A stretch of DNA of 64,000 nucleotides, from assembly GCF_934277605.1 (NCBI RefSeq), contig NZ_CAKQVD010000001.1, forward strand, positions 1 to 64,000, written 5' to 3'. Source of the DNA: an uncultured Anaerotignum sp. (lineage in GTDB: Bacteria; Bacillota; Clostridia; Lachnospirales; Anaerotignaceae). The notes beneath the pieces are model-generated. The model saw nothing but the letters and a program-made list of their open reading frames with translations, was not told the origin of the DNA and searched no databases. The position numbers were made by a program, and so were the translations under genes. Positions 25,500 to 34,058 of this stretch are shown here, one piece after another. Position 1 is the stretch's first letter; each line of letters opens with the position of its first letter.

Positions 25500-26217
25500 A
25501 CGCATGCTCCTCTACTCCCCTTATTCGCTTTTGAATCTTTTCAATCCTTCCATCCTGCAGCACGATAATGCGGTCGGCATATTCTGCCAATTCCTGATCG
25601 TGCGTCACAATAACCAAGGTTTGATGATTTTTTTGTGCCATGCCTGTAATCAAATCCATCATTTCATAGGTCGTTTTTGTGTCCAGATTTCCTGTCGGCT
25701 CATCCGCAAAAACCACAGGCGGCTGATTGACAAATGCCCTTGCAATGCTGACTCTTTGCTGCTGCCCGCCGCTCATTTCAAACGGCTTGTGCTTGGCACG
25801 GTCTGCCAAGCCGACCGCCTCCAGCATTTCCATGGCCTTCTCCGTCCGCTCCTTTATGGGAACCCCCTTAAAAATCAGCGGCAAAGTCACATTTTCCAAT
25901 GCCGTTAGGGTTGGCAGCAAATGATAGGACTGAAACACAAAGCCGACATATTGCCTGCGAAAATCCGCCAGTTGATCCTCATTCATTCGCTCAATATGCT
26001 TATTATGAAACAGGATTTTCCCCTCCGTTGGCTTTTCCAATCCCGCAATCAGATTCAACAGCGTTGATTTGCCCGAACCGGATTTCCCAAACAAGCAGCA
26101 AACCTCCTCCTTGTGGATATTCAGCGAAACGTTATCCACCGCATGAATGGCTTCGTTCCCCATCTGAAAGACCTTCGTCACGTTTCGGATACGAATGATG
26201 TTTTCCGCCACGGACAC
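25492..26217 (-). CDS. ABC transporter ATP-binding protein, LolD/MacB-type
   Basis: This 241-residue ATPase has Walker A GKSGSGKST, Q-loop FVFQSYHLLPTLTALENVT, signature MSGGQQQRVSIARAF, Walker B VVFADEPTGNLD and H-loop VIVTHDQE, all of the LolD/MacB/FtsE class that partners with FtsX-type permeases. The start is taken as GTG at 26217 because AAGGAGGGGAGGA sits just before it; a second GTG two codons later is also possible. An in-frame ATG 19 codons upstream has no ribosome site. It is the first gene of the three-gene ABC operon and overlaps the next gene. Confidence 0.88.
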   Translation of the reverse strand: MSVAENIIRIRNVTKVFQMGNEAIHAVDNVSLNIHKEEVCCLFGKSGSGKSTLLNLIAGLEKPTEGKILFHNKHIERMNEDQLADFRRQYVGFVFQSYHLLPTLTALENVTLPLIFKGVPIKERTEKAMEMLEAVGLADRAKHKPFEMSGGQQQRVSIARAFVNQPPVVFADEPTGNLDTKTTYEMMDLITGMAQKNHQTLVIVTHDQELAEYADRIIVLQDGRIEKIQKRIRGVEEHAYE

Positions 26218-26230
26218 TCCTCCCCTCCTT

Positions 26231-26268
26231 ACAGATATTCCTATCCGTTTTGTAGATTTTTTATCTGT
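26231..26268 (-). promoter_or_regulatory. Inverted repeat before the ABC operon ribosome site
   Basis: ACAGATA and TATCTGT form a 7-bp inverted repeat with a 24-base gap that ends right at the ribosome site of the ATPase gene. It could be an mRNA hairpin or an operator. A direct repeat CTATGG-TA-CTATGG (minus strand, 26271-26284) lies just upstream. No clear promoter was found. Confidence 0.35.
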
Positions 26269-26343
26269 CTCCATAGTACCATAGAGTTGTTACAAAAAAA
26301 ATAACCTATTTCTTACATTTTTCTTAATCTGATTTTAAAAATC

Positions 26344-26372
26344 AAAAAAAGCTCCGAGCCTATGCCCAGAGC
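26344..26372 (-). terminator. Terminator after hflX
   Basis: On the minus strand GCTCTGGGC-ATAG-GCTCGGAGC forms a 9-bp stem with two wobble pairs, followed by TTTTTTT, directly after the hflX stop. Confidence 0.8.
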
Positions 26373-26380
26373 CATTTCTT

Positions 26381-27664
26381 TTATTCATTCACTATAAATT
26401 TTTCCAGTCTGTTTGCGGATTCCTCATCCACATAAACCTCCAGCAAAACGCCCTCTGCGGTATGCTCCTCTCGGATGATTTCACATCTGCCGTGAATCCA
26501 CCCAATCAGGCTGCCCTCCGTATAAGGCACCAATGCCGTCACGGATTTCCGAAAGCTTTGCAGCAGCTTTTCCACACGCTCCAAAAGCAGCTCCATGCCG
26601 TCTCCCTGTGCAGCGGAAACCTGCACAATATCTCTTGCCATGGCATCCATCGGCAAGGGCAGCTCCACCTCCTTGTCCATTTTGTTGAAAACCGTAATCA
26701 CAGGGGTATCCGCGCAGCCCAAGGAGCGCAGTGTTTCATAAACCACCTGCATATACTCTGCTCTGTTTGCATCGGAGGCATCCACAACGTGCAGCAAAAC
26801 ATCGGCATACTGCAGCTCCTCCAGTGTTGCACGGAAGGCCTGCACCAAATGGTGCGGCAGCTTTTGGATAAAGCCGACCGTATCTGTCAAAAACACCTCC
26901 GAGCCGCCGGGCAGTGCAATTTTTCTTGTGGTTGTATCCAGTGTCGCAAAAAGCTTATCCTCCGCCAAAACGCCTGCATCCGAAAGCCTGTTCAAAATCG
27001 TGGATTTGCCCGCATTGGTATAGCCCACCAAGGAAATGACGGGTGTCCCCTTTTTCCTTCTTTGTGTGCGAAGCAGCTCTCTGTGGGTGCGGATTTCCTG
27101 CGCATCCTTGTTCAGCTCTGCAATCCGCTCCTTGATATAACGTCTGTCCGTCTCCAGCTTTTTTTCCCCGGGACCTCTTGTGCCGATGCCGCCGCCCAGT
27201 CGGGACATAGACGCACCCATGCCCGTCAATCTGGAAAGCCGATATTTCAGCTGTGCCAGCTCCACCTGAATCTTCCCTTCGCCCGATAAGGCTCTTGCCG
27301 CAAAAATATCCAGAATCACAATCGTTCTGTCCATCACCTTTGTGCCAAGCATTTGCTCCAAATTCCGCAGCTGTGCGGGGGAAAGCTCATCATCGCAGAC
27401 AATCCCCGTTGCGCCGTATGCCTGCACCATCGCACGCAGCTCCTCAATCTTCCCTGTGCCGAGATAATGTCCGGGGTGTACCCGCTCCCTTTTTTGCACA
27501 GAGCGAGCCACCGCCGTCGCCCCTGCGGTTTTTACCAATTCCTCCAGCTCATCCAAGCAGGCCTCGGTATCCATGGCAGAGCGGCTGTTTCTTTCATCCA
27601 TCTCCACTGCCACAAGGATCACACGTTCCTCCACCTCATTCAGCTCATGTAACTCTTTCGCCAT
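26381..27664 (-). CDS. hflX: GTPase HflX
   Basis: This 427-residue protein has the HflX layout: an N-terminal glycine-rich nucleotide-binding region (about 1-190, ending SRLGGGIGTRGPGEKKLETD), a coiled linker, and a G domain with VSLVGYTNAGKST (G1), DTVGFIQKLPHHLV (G3) and VFNKMD (G4). HflX binds the 50S subunit and splits stalled or hibernating ribosomes under stress. It starts one base beyond the dapF stop, so the two are cotranscribed. The length is normal. Confidence 0.95.
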   Translation of the reverse strand: MAKELHELNEVEERVILVAVEMDERNSRSAMDTEACLDELEELVKTAGATAVARSVQKRERVHPGHYLGTGKIEELRAMVQAYGATGIVCDDELSPAQLRNLEQMLGTKVMDRTIVILDIFAARALSGEGKIQVELAQLKYRLSRLTGMGASMSRLGGGIGTRGPGEKKLETDRRYIKERIAELNKDAQEIRTHRELLRTQRRKKGTPVISLVGYTNAGKSTILNRLSDAGVLAEDKLFATLDTTTRKIALPGGSEVFLTDTVGFIQKLPHHLVQAFRATLEELQYADVLLHVVDASDANRAEYMQVVYETLRSLGCADTPVITVFNKMDKEVELPLPMDAMARDIVQVSAAQGDGMELLLERVEKLLQSFRKSVTALVPYTEGSLIGWIHGRCEIIREEHTAEGVLLEVYVDEESANRLEKFIVNE

Positions 27665-27665
27665 G

Positions 27666-28505
27666 TTATACCTCCCGCAGCCATTCTCCGTCGAAGGAAA
27701 ATTCCGCAGGCCCCGTCATATAAACATGGTTGTCCTCCGTCTTCCATTCAATCGTCAATGTGCCGCCAATCAATTCCACATCCACTGTTCTGCCTGTTTT
27801 CCCGTTCAAAACACAAGCCACCGCCGTTGCGCTTGCCCCGGTGCCGCACGCCCATGTTTCGCCGCTGCCACGCTCCCAAACACGCATTTTCACATGGCTG
27901 TCATCCACAATCTCCACAAATTCCGTATTCACCTGCTCCGGAAACATCGGATGCACCTCACAAAGCCTGCCGTATTGCTCAACGGGATATTCCATCACGT
28001 TCTCCACAAAGGTAACTGCGTGCGGATTGCCCATGGAAACACAGGTAAAATCAAAATTCCGATCCAAAAGCTCCACCGTTTCGCCAATCACAGGATGCTT
28101 TTCGCTGACCACAGGGATTTGCGCCGCCTCCAAAACAGGCTCTCCCATATCCACAGTCACACTCTGCACAATGCCGTCTGCAACGTGCAGCTCCAAATAT
28201 TTCATGCCGCCCAAGGTTTCCAGTGCAACCGTTGTTTTCTGCGTCAGCCCTCTTTCGTAAACATATTTGCCGACACAGCGGGAGGCATTGCCGCACATCT
28301 TCCCCTCAGAGCCATCCAGATTGAACATTCTCATGCGGAAATCGCCTGTTTCGGAGGGCAAAATCAAAACCAGCCCATCCGAGCCAACCCCAAAATGCCG
28401 CTCACTCATGGCGATTGCCAGCTTTTCGGGGTTTTCCACCGTTTCCTCAAAGCAATTTATGTAAATATAATCATTTCCGCAGCCCTGCATTTTCGTAAAA
28501 CGCAT
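27666..28505 (-). CDS. dapF: Diaminopimelate epimerase
   Basis: DapF converts LL- to meso-diaminopimelate for lysine and peptidoglycan synthesis. The 279-residue protein begins [17 protein letters not shown] and has both catalytic cysteines: [14 protein letters not shown] in the first half and [13 protein letters not shown] in the second. The pseudo-symmetric halves and length are normal. A GTG three codons upstream is in frame, but the AAGGAG ribosome site is correctly spaced for the ATG. Its presence implies meso-DAP-type wall or lysine biosynthesis by an epimerase-dependent route. Confidence 0.96.
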   Translation of the reverse strand: MRFTKMQGCGNDYIYINCFEETVENPEKLAIAMSERHFGVGSDGLVLILPSETGDFRMRMFNLDGSEGKMCGNASRCVGKYVYERGLTQKTTVALETLGGMKYLELHVADGIVQSVTVDMGEPVLEAAQIPVVSEKHPVIGETVELLDRNFDFTCVSMGNPHAVTFVENVMEYPVEQYGRLCEVHPMFPEQVNTEFVEIVDDSHVKMRVWERGSGETWACGTGASATAVACVLNGKTGRTVDVELIGGTLTIEWKTEDNHVYMTGPAEFSFDGEWLREV

Positions 28506-28542
28506 TTTCCTCACTCCTTCTCTTTCTTCGCCTTTTGTATGT

Positions 28543-28566
28543 AAAACGGGCGAAAATGCCCGCCTT
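28543..28566 (-). terminator. Weak terminator after the DUF378 gene
   Basis: CGGGC-ATTTTC-GCCCG followed by TTTTAC on the minus strand. The stem is short and the T run brief, so read-through into dapF is likely. Confidence 0.5.
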
Positions 28567-28574
28567 TTCCTTTG

Positions 28575-28799
28575 TCACTGCTTTGTCCGCTTCATCTGCG
28601 GCTCCTCCCCGATGGAGTGGTATAGGGTCAGGCACCACAGGCCCGCCAGCCCCACCAGAGCAAAAATCACTCTTGCCACCCAAAACAGACCGCCATGAAA
28701 AAGGGTTGTCACCAAATCGAAGCCGAACAATCCGATCAGCCCCCAGTTCAGCGCACCGATTACCACCAAGGTCAGCGCAATCATGCTTGTTGTTTTCAT
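28575..28799 (-). CDS. DUF378 small membrane protein (YuzA-like)
   Basis: This 74-residue protein has two membrane helices (about 6-26 and 38-60). It begins MKTTSMIALTLVVIGALNWG and continues LIGLFGFDLV and VARVIFALVGLAGLWCLTLY, the DUF378 signature. The family is widespread in Firmicutes and its function is unknown. The C-terminus is short and basic. The ribosome site (AAGGAGGAATATAA) lies in an inverted repeat, listed separately. It may be cotranscribed with the M16 peptidase gene upstream. Confidence 0.85.
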   Translation of the reverse strand: MKTTSMIALTLVVIGALNWGLIGLFGFDLVTTLFHGGLFWVARVIFALVGLAGLWCLTLYHSIGEEPQMKRTKQ

Positions 28800-28807
28800 T
28801 TATATTC

Positions 28808-28859
28808 CTCCTTAGCTGCAAAATTCGGTATTCTCCGTATTCATAGTATCTCTAAGGAG
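28808..28859 (-). promoter_or_regulatory. Inverted repeat covering the DUF378 ribosome site
   Basis: CTCCTTAG and CTAAGGAG are perfect 8-bp arms 36 bases apart in the 68-base gap after the M16 gene. The 3' arm in the transcript contains the AAGGAG of the DUF378 ribosome site, so folding would hide it. Confidence 0.4.
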
Positions 28860-28867
28860 TGCCTTTT

Positions 28868-30133
28868 TTATTTAAAAATTTTTTCCACCAAAGCGCCGAA
28901 GTCATTTCCCTTCAGATTGCCCACCGCAGAATAGCTGATTTTTTCGGGGCGCAGCACCTCTCTTGCCACCGCAAGCACATCTGTCGCCGTCACTGCCTCA
29001 ATCTGTGCAATCACATCCTCCGTTTCCTGCACCTCTCCACGCAGCAGCAGGGAAGCGCCTGCCGAAGTCATGCGGTTCAGCGTGCTTTCCGTCCCAATGA
29101 TGAAATTGGAAATCATTTGCTCCTTCGTAACGGCAATCAGATCCTCGGGAAAGGCCTCCGCCGTCACGTCACGCAATTCCTCCGCAATCAATGTAAACAC
29201 CCGCTCCGTCTGGTTGGGGTTCATGCTTGCGCAAATCGTAAAAAGCCCCGTATCCGCAAACGCAGTGGTATAGCTATAAATGGAATAGGTCAGCCCGTTT
29301 TCCTCACGAATTTTCTGGAACAGGCGAGAGCTCATGCCGCCGCCAAAAAGGGTGTTGAAAATTGCCATGGCATATTTCTGCGGATGCTCCCGATATAAGC
29401 CGGGGAAGGCAAGGCAGATATGCACCTGCTCAATGTCCTTTTCCCGCTCCACCTGCGAAATGCGATAGGCCGCAGTCGTGTCATGCTGCACAAAGGGGGT
29501 TTCCCGTTTCCAGCCGCCCAAGGCTTCATTCAGCCTTTCCAGCATTTCCGCAATCTCGAAATTCCCTGCCACAGAAAGCACAATGTTCTCCTGATGATAC
29601 TTCCTTTCGTAATACGCCCGAATGAAATTCGCATCAAAGGCGGCAATCGTTTCCTCCGTCCCCAATATCGGCATCCCTAAAGAGGAATCTCTCCAAATGG
29701 CATCCTGCAAGGCATCATGCACCAGCTCCTCCGGCGCATCCTCATACATATAGATTTCCTCTGTAATCACATTGCGCTCCTTCTGCACCTCTCCCTCCGC
29801 AAGCAAGGGGTGCAGCAGCATATCACTCATCACATCTAACGCACGGTCCATATGCTTATCCAGCACTCGTGTGTGATAGCAGGTGTATTCCTTCGTTGTG
29901 TATGCGTTAATCTGTCCGCCGAGGGCATCCATTTCCTCCGCAATCTGCCTTGCGGTGCGGCTTTCCGTCCCCTTAAACATCATATGCTCAATGTAATGCG
30001 ATACACCGTTTTCCCAAGGCTGTTCATTCCGAGAGCCGTTTTTCACCCAAATCCCGAAGGAAATGCTGCGCACATAGGGAATGGCCTCCAAAGCAACCCT
30101 TATGCCGTTGTCCAGTGTTCTGATTATAACCAT
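28868..30133 (-). CDS. M16-family zinc peptidase (processing-peptidase/insulinase-like)
   Basis: This 421-residue protein is of the size of the bacterial processing-peptidase-like M16 group (B. subtilis MlpA/YmxG). It has LDNGIRVALEAIPYVRSISFG at the N-terminus, the inverted zinc motif HYIEHMMFKGT (HxxEH) and the downstream glutamate region RNVITEEIYMYEDAPEE. GGGMSSRLFQKIREENGLTYSIYS in the second half is the substrate-binding signature. Such peptidases degrade short peptides inside the cell. In Bacillus the homologous gene also lies just downstream of pnp, and that order is conserved here. The ribosome site TTAGGAGAG is close to the ATG. Confidence 0.9.
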   Translation of the reverse strand: MVIIRTLDNGIRVALEAIPYVRSISFGIWVKNGSRNEQPWENGVSHYIEHMMFKGTESRTARQIAEEMDALGGQINAYTTKEYTCYHTRVLDKHMDRALDVMSDMLLHPLLAEGEVQKERNVITEEIYMYEDAPEELVHDALQDAIWRDSSLGMPILGTEETIAAFDANFIRAYYERKYHQENIVLSVAGNFEIAEMLERLNEALGGWKRETPFVQHDTTAAYRISQVEREKDIEQVHICLAFPGLYREHPQKYAMAIFNTLFGGGMSSRLFQKIREENGLTYSIYSYTTAFADTGLFTICASMNPNQTERVFTLIAEELRDVTAEAFPEDLIAVTKEQMISNFIIGTESTLNRMTSAGASLLLRGEVQETEDVIAQIEAVTATDVLAVAREVLRPEKISYSAVGNLKGNDFGALVEKIFK

Positions 30134-30213
30134 ACCATCTCTCCTAAATCAGATTTCTGTTTCTATCATGGGATAAATTCCAATTTTTATACAGCCCTTC
30201 GCCTGTATTTCTA

Positions 30214-30265
30214 TGAAAAAAAGGCAGGAGATTTACAGGCCTACACCTGCAAACAGCCCCTGCCT
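30214..30265 (-). terminator. Terminator after pnp
   Basis: On the minus strand AGGCAGG and CCTGCCT close a longer hairpin with an inner GCAGGTGTAGGCCTGT fold, followed by TTTTTTT, just after the pnp stop. Confidence 0.75.
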
Positions 30266-30278
30266 GCGCTTTTATTGC

Positions 30279-32405
30279 TTATTTGTTTTCTTCTGCTTCC
30301 ATGGCATCCTTCATGGAGAAGTTCAATCTGCCCTGCTTGTCAATTTCCATCAGCTTCACGGAAACCTTGTCGCCAACAGCCAGAACATCCTCAACCTTTG
30401 CCACACGCTTGTTGGAAATCTTGGAAATGTGAATCAAGCCCTCCTTGCCGGGTGCAATTTCCACAAATGCACCGAAGGTCATCAGTCTTGTGATGGTACC
30501 CTGATAAATGGTGCCGGGTTCGGGATCGGAAACGATTGCGGTAATCATATCCTTTGCCATCTGGATACCTGCGGGATCAATGCCCTTGATGTAGATGGTG
30601 CCGTCATCCTCTGTATCGATTTCACAGCCGGATTCCTCCACAATCTTCTTGATCACCTTGCCTCTTGCACCGATAACCTCAGCAATTTTTTCCACATCAA
30701 TCTGCATCTGTGCAATCTTCGGTGCATAAGGAGAAAGCTCTTTTCTGGGCTCTGCGATTGCCTTCAGCATAACCTCATTCAGAATATAATCTCTTGCTCT
30801 GCCTGTCTGCGCAAATGCCTGCTCAATCATCGGGAAGGTCAAGCCGTGAATCTTCATATCCATCTGGATTGCTGTGATACCCTCGCTTGTCCCCGCAACC
30901 TTAAAGTCCATGTCGCCGAAGAAGTCCTCAACGCCCTGAATATCTGTAATTTCGATGAAATCATCATCGTTTTCGCCTGTAACCAGACCAACGGAGATAC
31001 CTGCAACGGGGCGTTTGATGGGAACACCTGCTGCCATCAGGGACAGTGTGGAGCCGCAAATGGACGCCTGAGAGGTGGAGCCGTTGGAGCTTAAAATATC
31101 GGAAACCAGACGGATTGCATAAGGGAATTCTTCTTCACTCGGGATAACGGGCAGCAATGCTCTTTCGCCCAATGCGCCATGGCCGATTTCACGTCTGCCG
31201 GGGCCTCTGGAGGTTTTTGCTTCGCCTACGGAATAGCCGGGGAAGTTGTAGTGATGGATGTATCTCTTGCCTGTTTCGTTTGTGTCCAAGCCATCCAATC
31301 TCTGTCCCTCGCTGATTGCACCCAATGTGGTTACAGTCAACGCCTGTGTCTGTCCTCTGGAGAACAGGGCGGAGCCATGCACACGGGGCAGAACGTCTAC
31401 CTCTGCGGAAAGCTTTCTGATTTCCTCAATGCCACGGCCATCGGGACGCTTGTGGTCTCTCAGAATCATTCTTCTTACCGTCATTTTCTGGAATTTATAA
31501 ATAATATCGCCAATCAGTGCGTCGATATCCGTTTCTTCGCCAACCATTGCTGTGAGCTGCTCGGTCAAGGCCTCTGTAACCTCCTCGGTCAGTGTCTTAA
31601 TCTTTGCATCTCTGTCCTGCTTCAGCTCAGCAAAAACGGCATCCTCCATTCTTGCATCTGTGATAAAGCCGGTAACCAGCTGATAAGCGTCCTCGGGAAT
31701 CACATATTCTGTATAGGGTGCCTTTTCCTTGCCTTCCTTTTCTGTGATTTCCTGAATAAATTTCACAACCTGCAGGTTTGTGTCAAATGCCAGATGAATG
31801 GCCTCCATCATCAGTGCATCGGGGATTTCATCCGCACCTGCCTCAATCATCATAACCTTATCCTCCTTGGAAGAAACGGTCAGATTCAGTCTTGTGGTTT
31901 CTCTCTGCGCTGCTGTGGGGTTTACCACCAGTGCGCCGTCACAATAGCCGATATTCACAGAGGATACGGGATCTGTGAAGGGAATATCGGAAATGTTCAG
32001 TGCCAAGGAAGCACCGATCATTGCCAGCACCTCGGGTGCGCAGTCCTGATCTACGGACATAACGGTTGCAACAATGGCAACGTCATTTCTGTAATCCTTG
32101 GGGAACAGGGGACGCAGAGGTCTGTCGATACATCTTGCAGTCAGCACCGCCTTTTCGGAGGGTCTGCCCTCTCTTTTGATGAAGCCGCCGGGGATTTTGC
32201 CAACGGAATACAGTCTTTCTTCATAATCAATGCTCAGAGGAAAGAAATCAATGCCTTCTCTGGGCTTATCAGATGCAGTTGCGGTTACCAGAACGGTTGT
32301 ATCGCCGTAACGCATTAAGCATGCGCCGTTTGCCTGCTCTGCCACTCTGCCGATTTCTGCTGTCAGTGTTCTGCCTGCCAGCTCCATGGAATAGCTTCTA
32401 AACAT
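30279..32405 (-). CDS. pnp: Polyribonucleotide nucleotidyltransferase (PNPase)
   Basis: PNPase degrades RNA 3'-5' by phosphorolysis and can add tails. The 708-residue protein has two RNase PH domains (about 1-230 and 310-545), a KH domain (VIGARGKVIKKI) and a C-terminal S1 domain (YQGTITRLMTFGAFVEIAPG). IDRPLRPLFPKDYRN and LFSRGQTQALTVTTLG are family signatures. Two in-frame ATGs two codons apart occur; the second is properly spaced from AAGGAG and is used here. It follows rpsO, the normal order, with a structured leader between them. It is the distal gene of the rimP-rpsO-pnp cluster. Confidence 0.97.
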   Translation of the reverse strand: MFRSYSMELAGRTLTAEIGRVAEQANGACLMRYGDTTVLVTATASDKPREGIDFFPLSIDYEERLYSVGKIPGGFIKREGRPSEKAVLTARCIDRPLRPLFPKDYRNDVAIVATVMSVDQDCAPEVLAMIGASLALNISDIPFTDPVSSVNIGYCDGALVVNPTAAQRETTRLNLTVSSKEDKVMMIEAGADEIPDALMMEAIHLAFDTNLQVVKFIQEITEKEGKEKAPYTEYVIPEDAYQLVTGFITDARMEDAVFAELKQDRDAKIKTLTEEVTEALTEQLTAMVGEETDIDALIGDIIYKFQKMTVRRMILRDHKRPDGRGIEEIRKLSAEVDVLPRVHGSALFSRGQTQALTVTTLGAISEGQRLDGLDTNETGKRYIHHYNFPGYSVGEAKTSRGPGRREIGHGALGERALLPVIPSEEEFPYAIRLVSDILSSNGSTSQASICGSTLSLMAAGVPIKRPVAGISVGLVTGENDDDFIEITDIQGVEDFFGDMDFKVAGTSEGITAIQMDMKIHGLTFPMIEQAFAQTGRARDYILNEVMLKAIAEPRKELSPYAPKIAQMQIDVEKIAEVIGARGKVIKKIVEESGCEIDTEDDGTIYIKGIDPAGIQMAKDMITAIVSDPEPGTIYQGTITRLMTFGAFVEIAPGKEGLIHISKISNKRVAKVEDVLAVGDKVSVKLMEIDKQGRLNFSMKDAMEAEENK

Positions 32406-32443
32406 AATCATTCTCCTTTTCTTGAATGTCGTTTTTTCGCACC

Positions 32444-32500
32444 ATAGATCTTCAACTTCGCCTGCAAAGCCTGTCCTTGCAAAAAAAGTTGGAAATCTAT
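32444..32500 (-). promoter_or_regulatory. Long stem-loop in the pnp leader
   Basis: On the minus strand AAGTTGGAAGATCTAT-like and AAGTTGGAAATCTAT arms (plus 32444-32458 and 32486-32500) pair over about 15 positions with two imperfect pairs, enclosing a loop that itself can fold (TTGCAAGGACAGGCTTTGC). A GGCGGA-AA-TCCGCC hairpin lies just upstream (32522-32535). In enterobacteria the pnp leader folds into a long stem that is cut by RNase III in autocontrol; similar use here is inferred. Confidence 0.45.
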
Positions 32501-32546
32501 AGTGCCGCCTACATACTTGCTTGGCGGAAATCCGCCGCTTTTTAAA

Positions 32547-32579
32547 AAGAAAGGGAGGATTTTTGGATCCTCCCTTTTT
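32547..32579 (-). terminator. Terminator or attenuator between rpsO and pnp
   Basis: AAAGGGAGGAT and ATCCTCCCTTT form an 11-bp stem with a short loop, followed on the minus strand by a T-rich run (CTTTTT). It lies 15 bases after rpsO, so part of the transcripts should end here. Confidence 0.85.
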
Positions 32580-32593
32580 GTATCATCTGTAAA

Positions 32594-32860
32594 TTACTTT
32601 CTCAGACCCAGTTCTGCAATGATTGCACGATATCTTTCGATATCGATTTCCTTCAGGTAGTTCAGCAGGCCTCTTCTCTGACCAACCATTTTCAGCAGGC
32701 CACGTCTGGAGTGGTGGTCCTTCTTGTGCATTTTCAGGTGGTCTGTCAGCAGAGAGATTCTTGCTGTCAGAAGTGCAATCTGAACCTCGGGAGAACCTGT
32801 GTCGTTAGGTGTTCTGCCGTATTTTGCGATGATTTCCTGTTTGTTGATTGTTGCTGCCAT
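32594..32860 (-). CDS. rpsO: 30S ribosomal protein S15
   Basis: The 88-residue protein has the full S15 pattern: [20 protein letters not shown] at the start, then [25 protein letters not shown] and [21 protein letters not shown]15 binds 16S rRNA helices 20-22 early in 30S assembly and contacts the 50S in bridge B4. It has its own promoter downstream of ribF and a strong TTAAGGAGGAAAACGAC ribosome site. Length and order before pnp are standard. Confidence 0.98.
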   Translation of the reverse strand: MAATINKQEIIAKYGRTPNDTGSPEVQIALLTARISLLTDHLKMHKKDHHSRRGLLKMVGQRRGLLNYLKEIDIERYRAIIAELGLRK

Positions 32861-32968
32861 TGTCGTTTTCCTCCTTAAGAAACTTTTTTGTTTTCTGCTT
32901 CTGTATCCCCAAAGACTAAGTAATGGTCGGAGTGTCCAAAAACTGAGTCTCGGTTTTACAACATTAGT

Positions 32969-32997
32969 ATATTACCATACGGAGCCGCTCTTTGCAA
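32969..32997 (-). promoter_or_regulatory. Promoter of rpsO
   Basis: On the minus strand TTGCAA, 17 bases, TAATAT, about 105 bases before the rpsO start. This gives rpsO-pnp a promoter separate from the upstream rimP-ribF genes. Confidence 0.7.
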
Positions 32998-33056
32998 GGA
33001 AAATTCAAGGAAATTCCGCAAGTTTTCCAAGAAAGGCAGCCTTTTTTCCCGTTTTT

Positions 33057-34013
33057 TTATTTTTCCTGCTCACTTCTCCAGTGTGCATATTCGGCAGAGG
33101 CAAAATAAGCCCTTGCCTGCTCTGCATTGATGGCGATTTGCCTTTGCAGCTCCTCAACGCTCGGGAACTTCTGCTCACTGCGCAGGAATTTATAGAAAAA
33201 GGTTTGCAGACACTCGCCGTAAATCATTTCATTGAAATCCAGCAGATATGTCTCCACAATCTTCACTGTGCCGTTTACGGTAGGGTTTTTGCCGATATTG
33301 GTCACACCGTAATAATATTTCCCCTTATATAAGGTTTTTGTTGCATAAACCCCATTGGGCGGGAACAGCTTCAGCGGATGCGCCTCAATGTTGACCGTCG
33401 GGAAGCCGATGGTTCTGCCCAGCTTCTTCCCTTCCTTTACGGTGCCAAGAATGAAATAAGGCACAGTCAGCATTTGGTTTGCCTCCTCCAAGTCCTTCTC
33501 CAGCAGGCATTTGCGGATACGGGAGGAGCTGACTCTCTCATCCCCATGCAGCACCTTCGGCACACCGATGACCATAATGCCACGCTCTGCACCAAGGCGC
33601 TTCAGCATTTCATAATTGCCTGCCGCCCCTCTGCCGAAGTGATAATCCTCGCCAACAACTAACACTTGGCATTTCAGCTTTTCAAAAATCAGCTTAACCG
33701 CAAACTCCTCCGGATCCATTGCCGCAAAGGTTGCATCAAAGGGATATTCGATATAAATATCAATGCCCATCTGCTCCATCTGGAATTTCTTTTCCGCCGG
33801 GTCAACGATTAAAGCAAAATCCTCTTTTCTTTGAAAAACAAACATCGGATGGGGAGAAAACGTAAACACCACGCTTTTCAGCCCCTGCTCCTCTGCAAAT
33901 TGTTTTGTCAGCTTAATCAGTGAACGATGTCCTTGATGCAGTCCATCAAAGTTCCCCAGAGTCACAGCCGTCGGCTGACTTTGCTCAATTTGCGTGTCAG
34001 TAATATGTTCCAT
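33057..34013 (-). CDS. ribF: Bifunctional riboflavin kinase/FMN adenylyltransferase
   Basis: RibF converts riboflavin to FMN and FAD. The 318-residue protein has an N-terminal adenylyltransferase (AVTLGNFDGLHQGHRSLI, the nucleotidyltransferase HxGH-like site, and SSSRIRKCLLE) and a C-terminal flavokinase (GKKLGRTIGFPTVNIE, NGVYATKTLYKGKYYYGVTN, IGKNPTVNG). The ATG used has AAAAAGGAGTAAAAAA ahead; an upstream in-frame start lacks a site. It follows truB by 45 bases, the usual Firmicute order. Confidence 0.96.
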   Translation of the reverse strand: MEHITDTQIEQSQPTAVTLGNFDGLHQGHRSLIKLTKQFAEEQGLKSVVFTFSPHPMFVFQRKEDFALIVDPAEKKFQMEQMGIDIYIEYPFDATFAAMDPEEFAVKLIFEKLKCQVLVVGEDYHFGRGAAGNYEMLKRLGAERGIMVIGVPKVLHGDERVSSSRIRKCLLEKDLEEANQMLTVPYFILGTVKEGKKLGRTIGFPTVNIEAHPLKLFPPNGVYATKTLYKGKYYYGVTNIGKNPTVNGTVKIVETYLLDFNEMIYGECLQTFFYKFLRSEQKFPSVEELQRQIAINAEQARAYFASAEYAHWRSEQEK

Positions 34014-34058
34014 TTTTTTACTCCTTTTTGATACCAATACAAAGTCACTCTTTCACTT

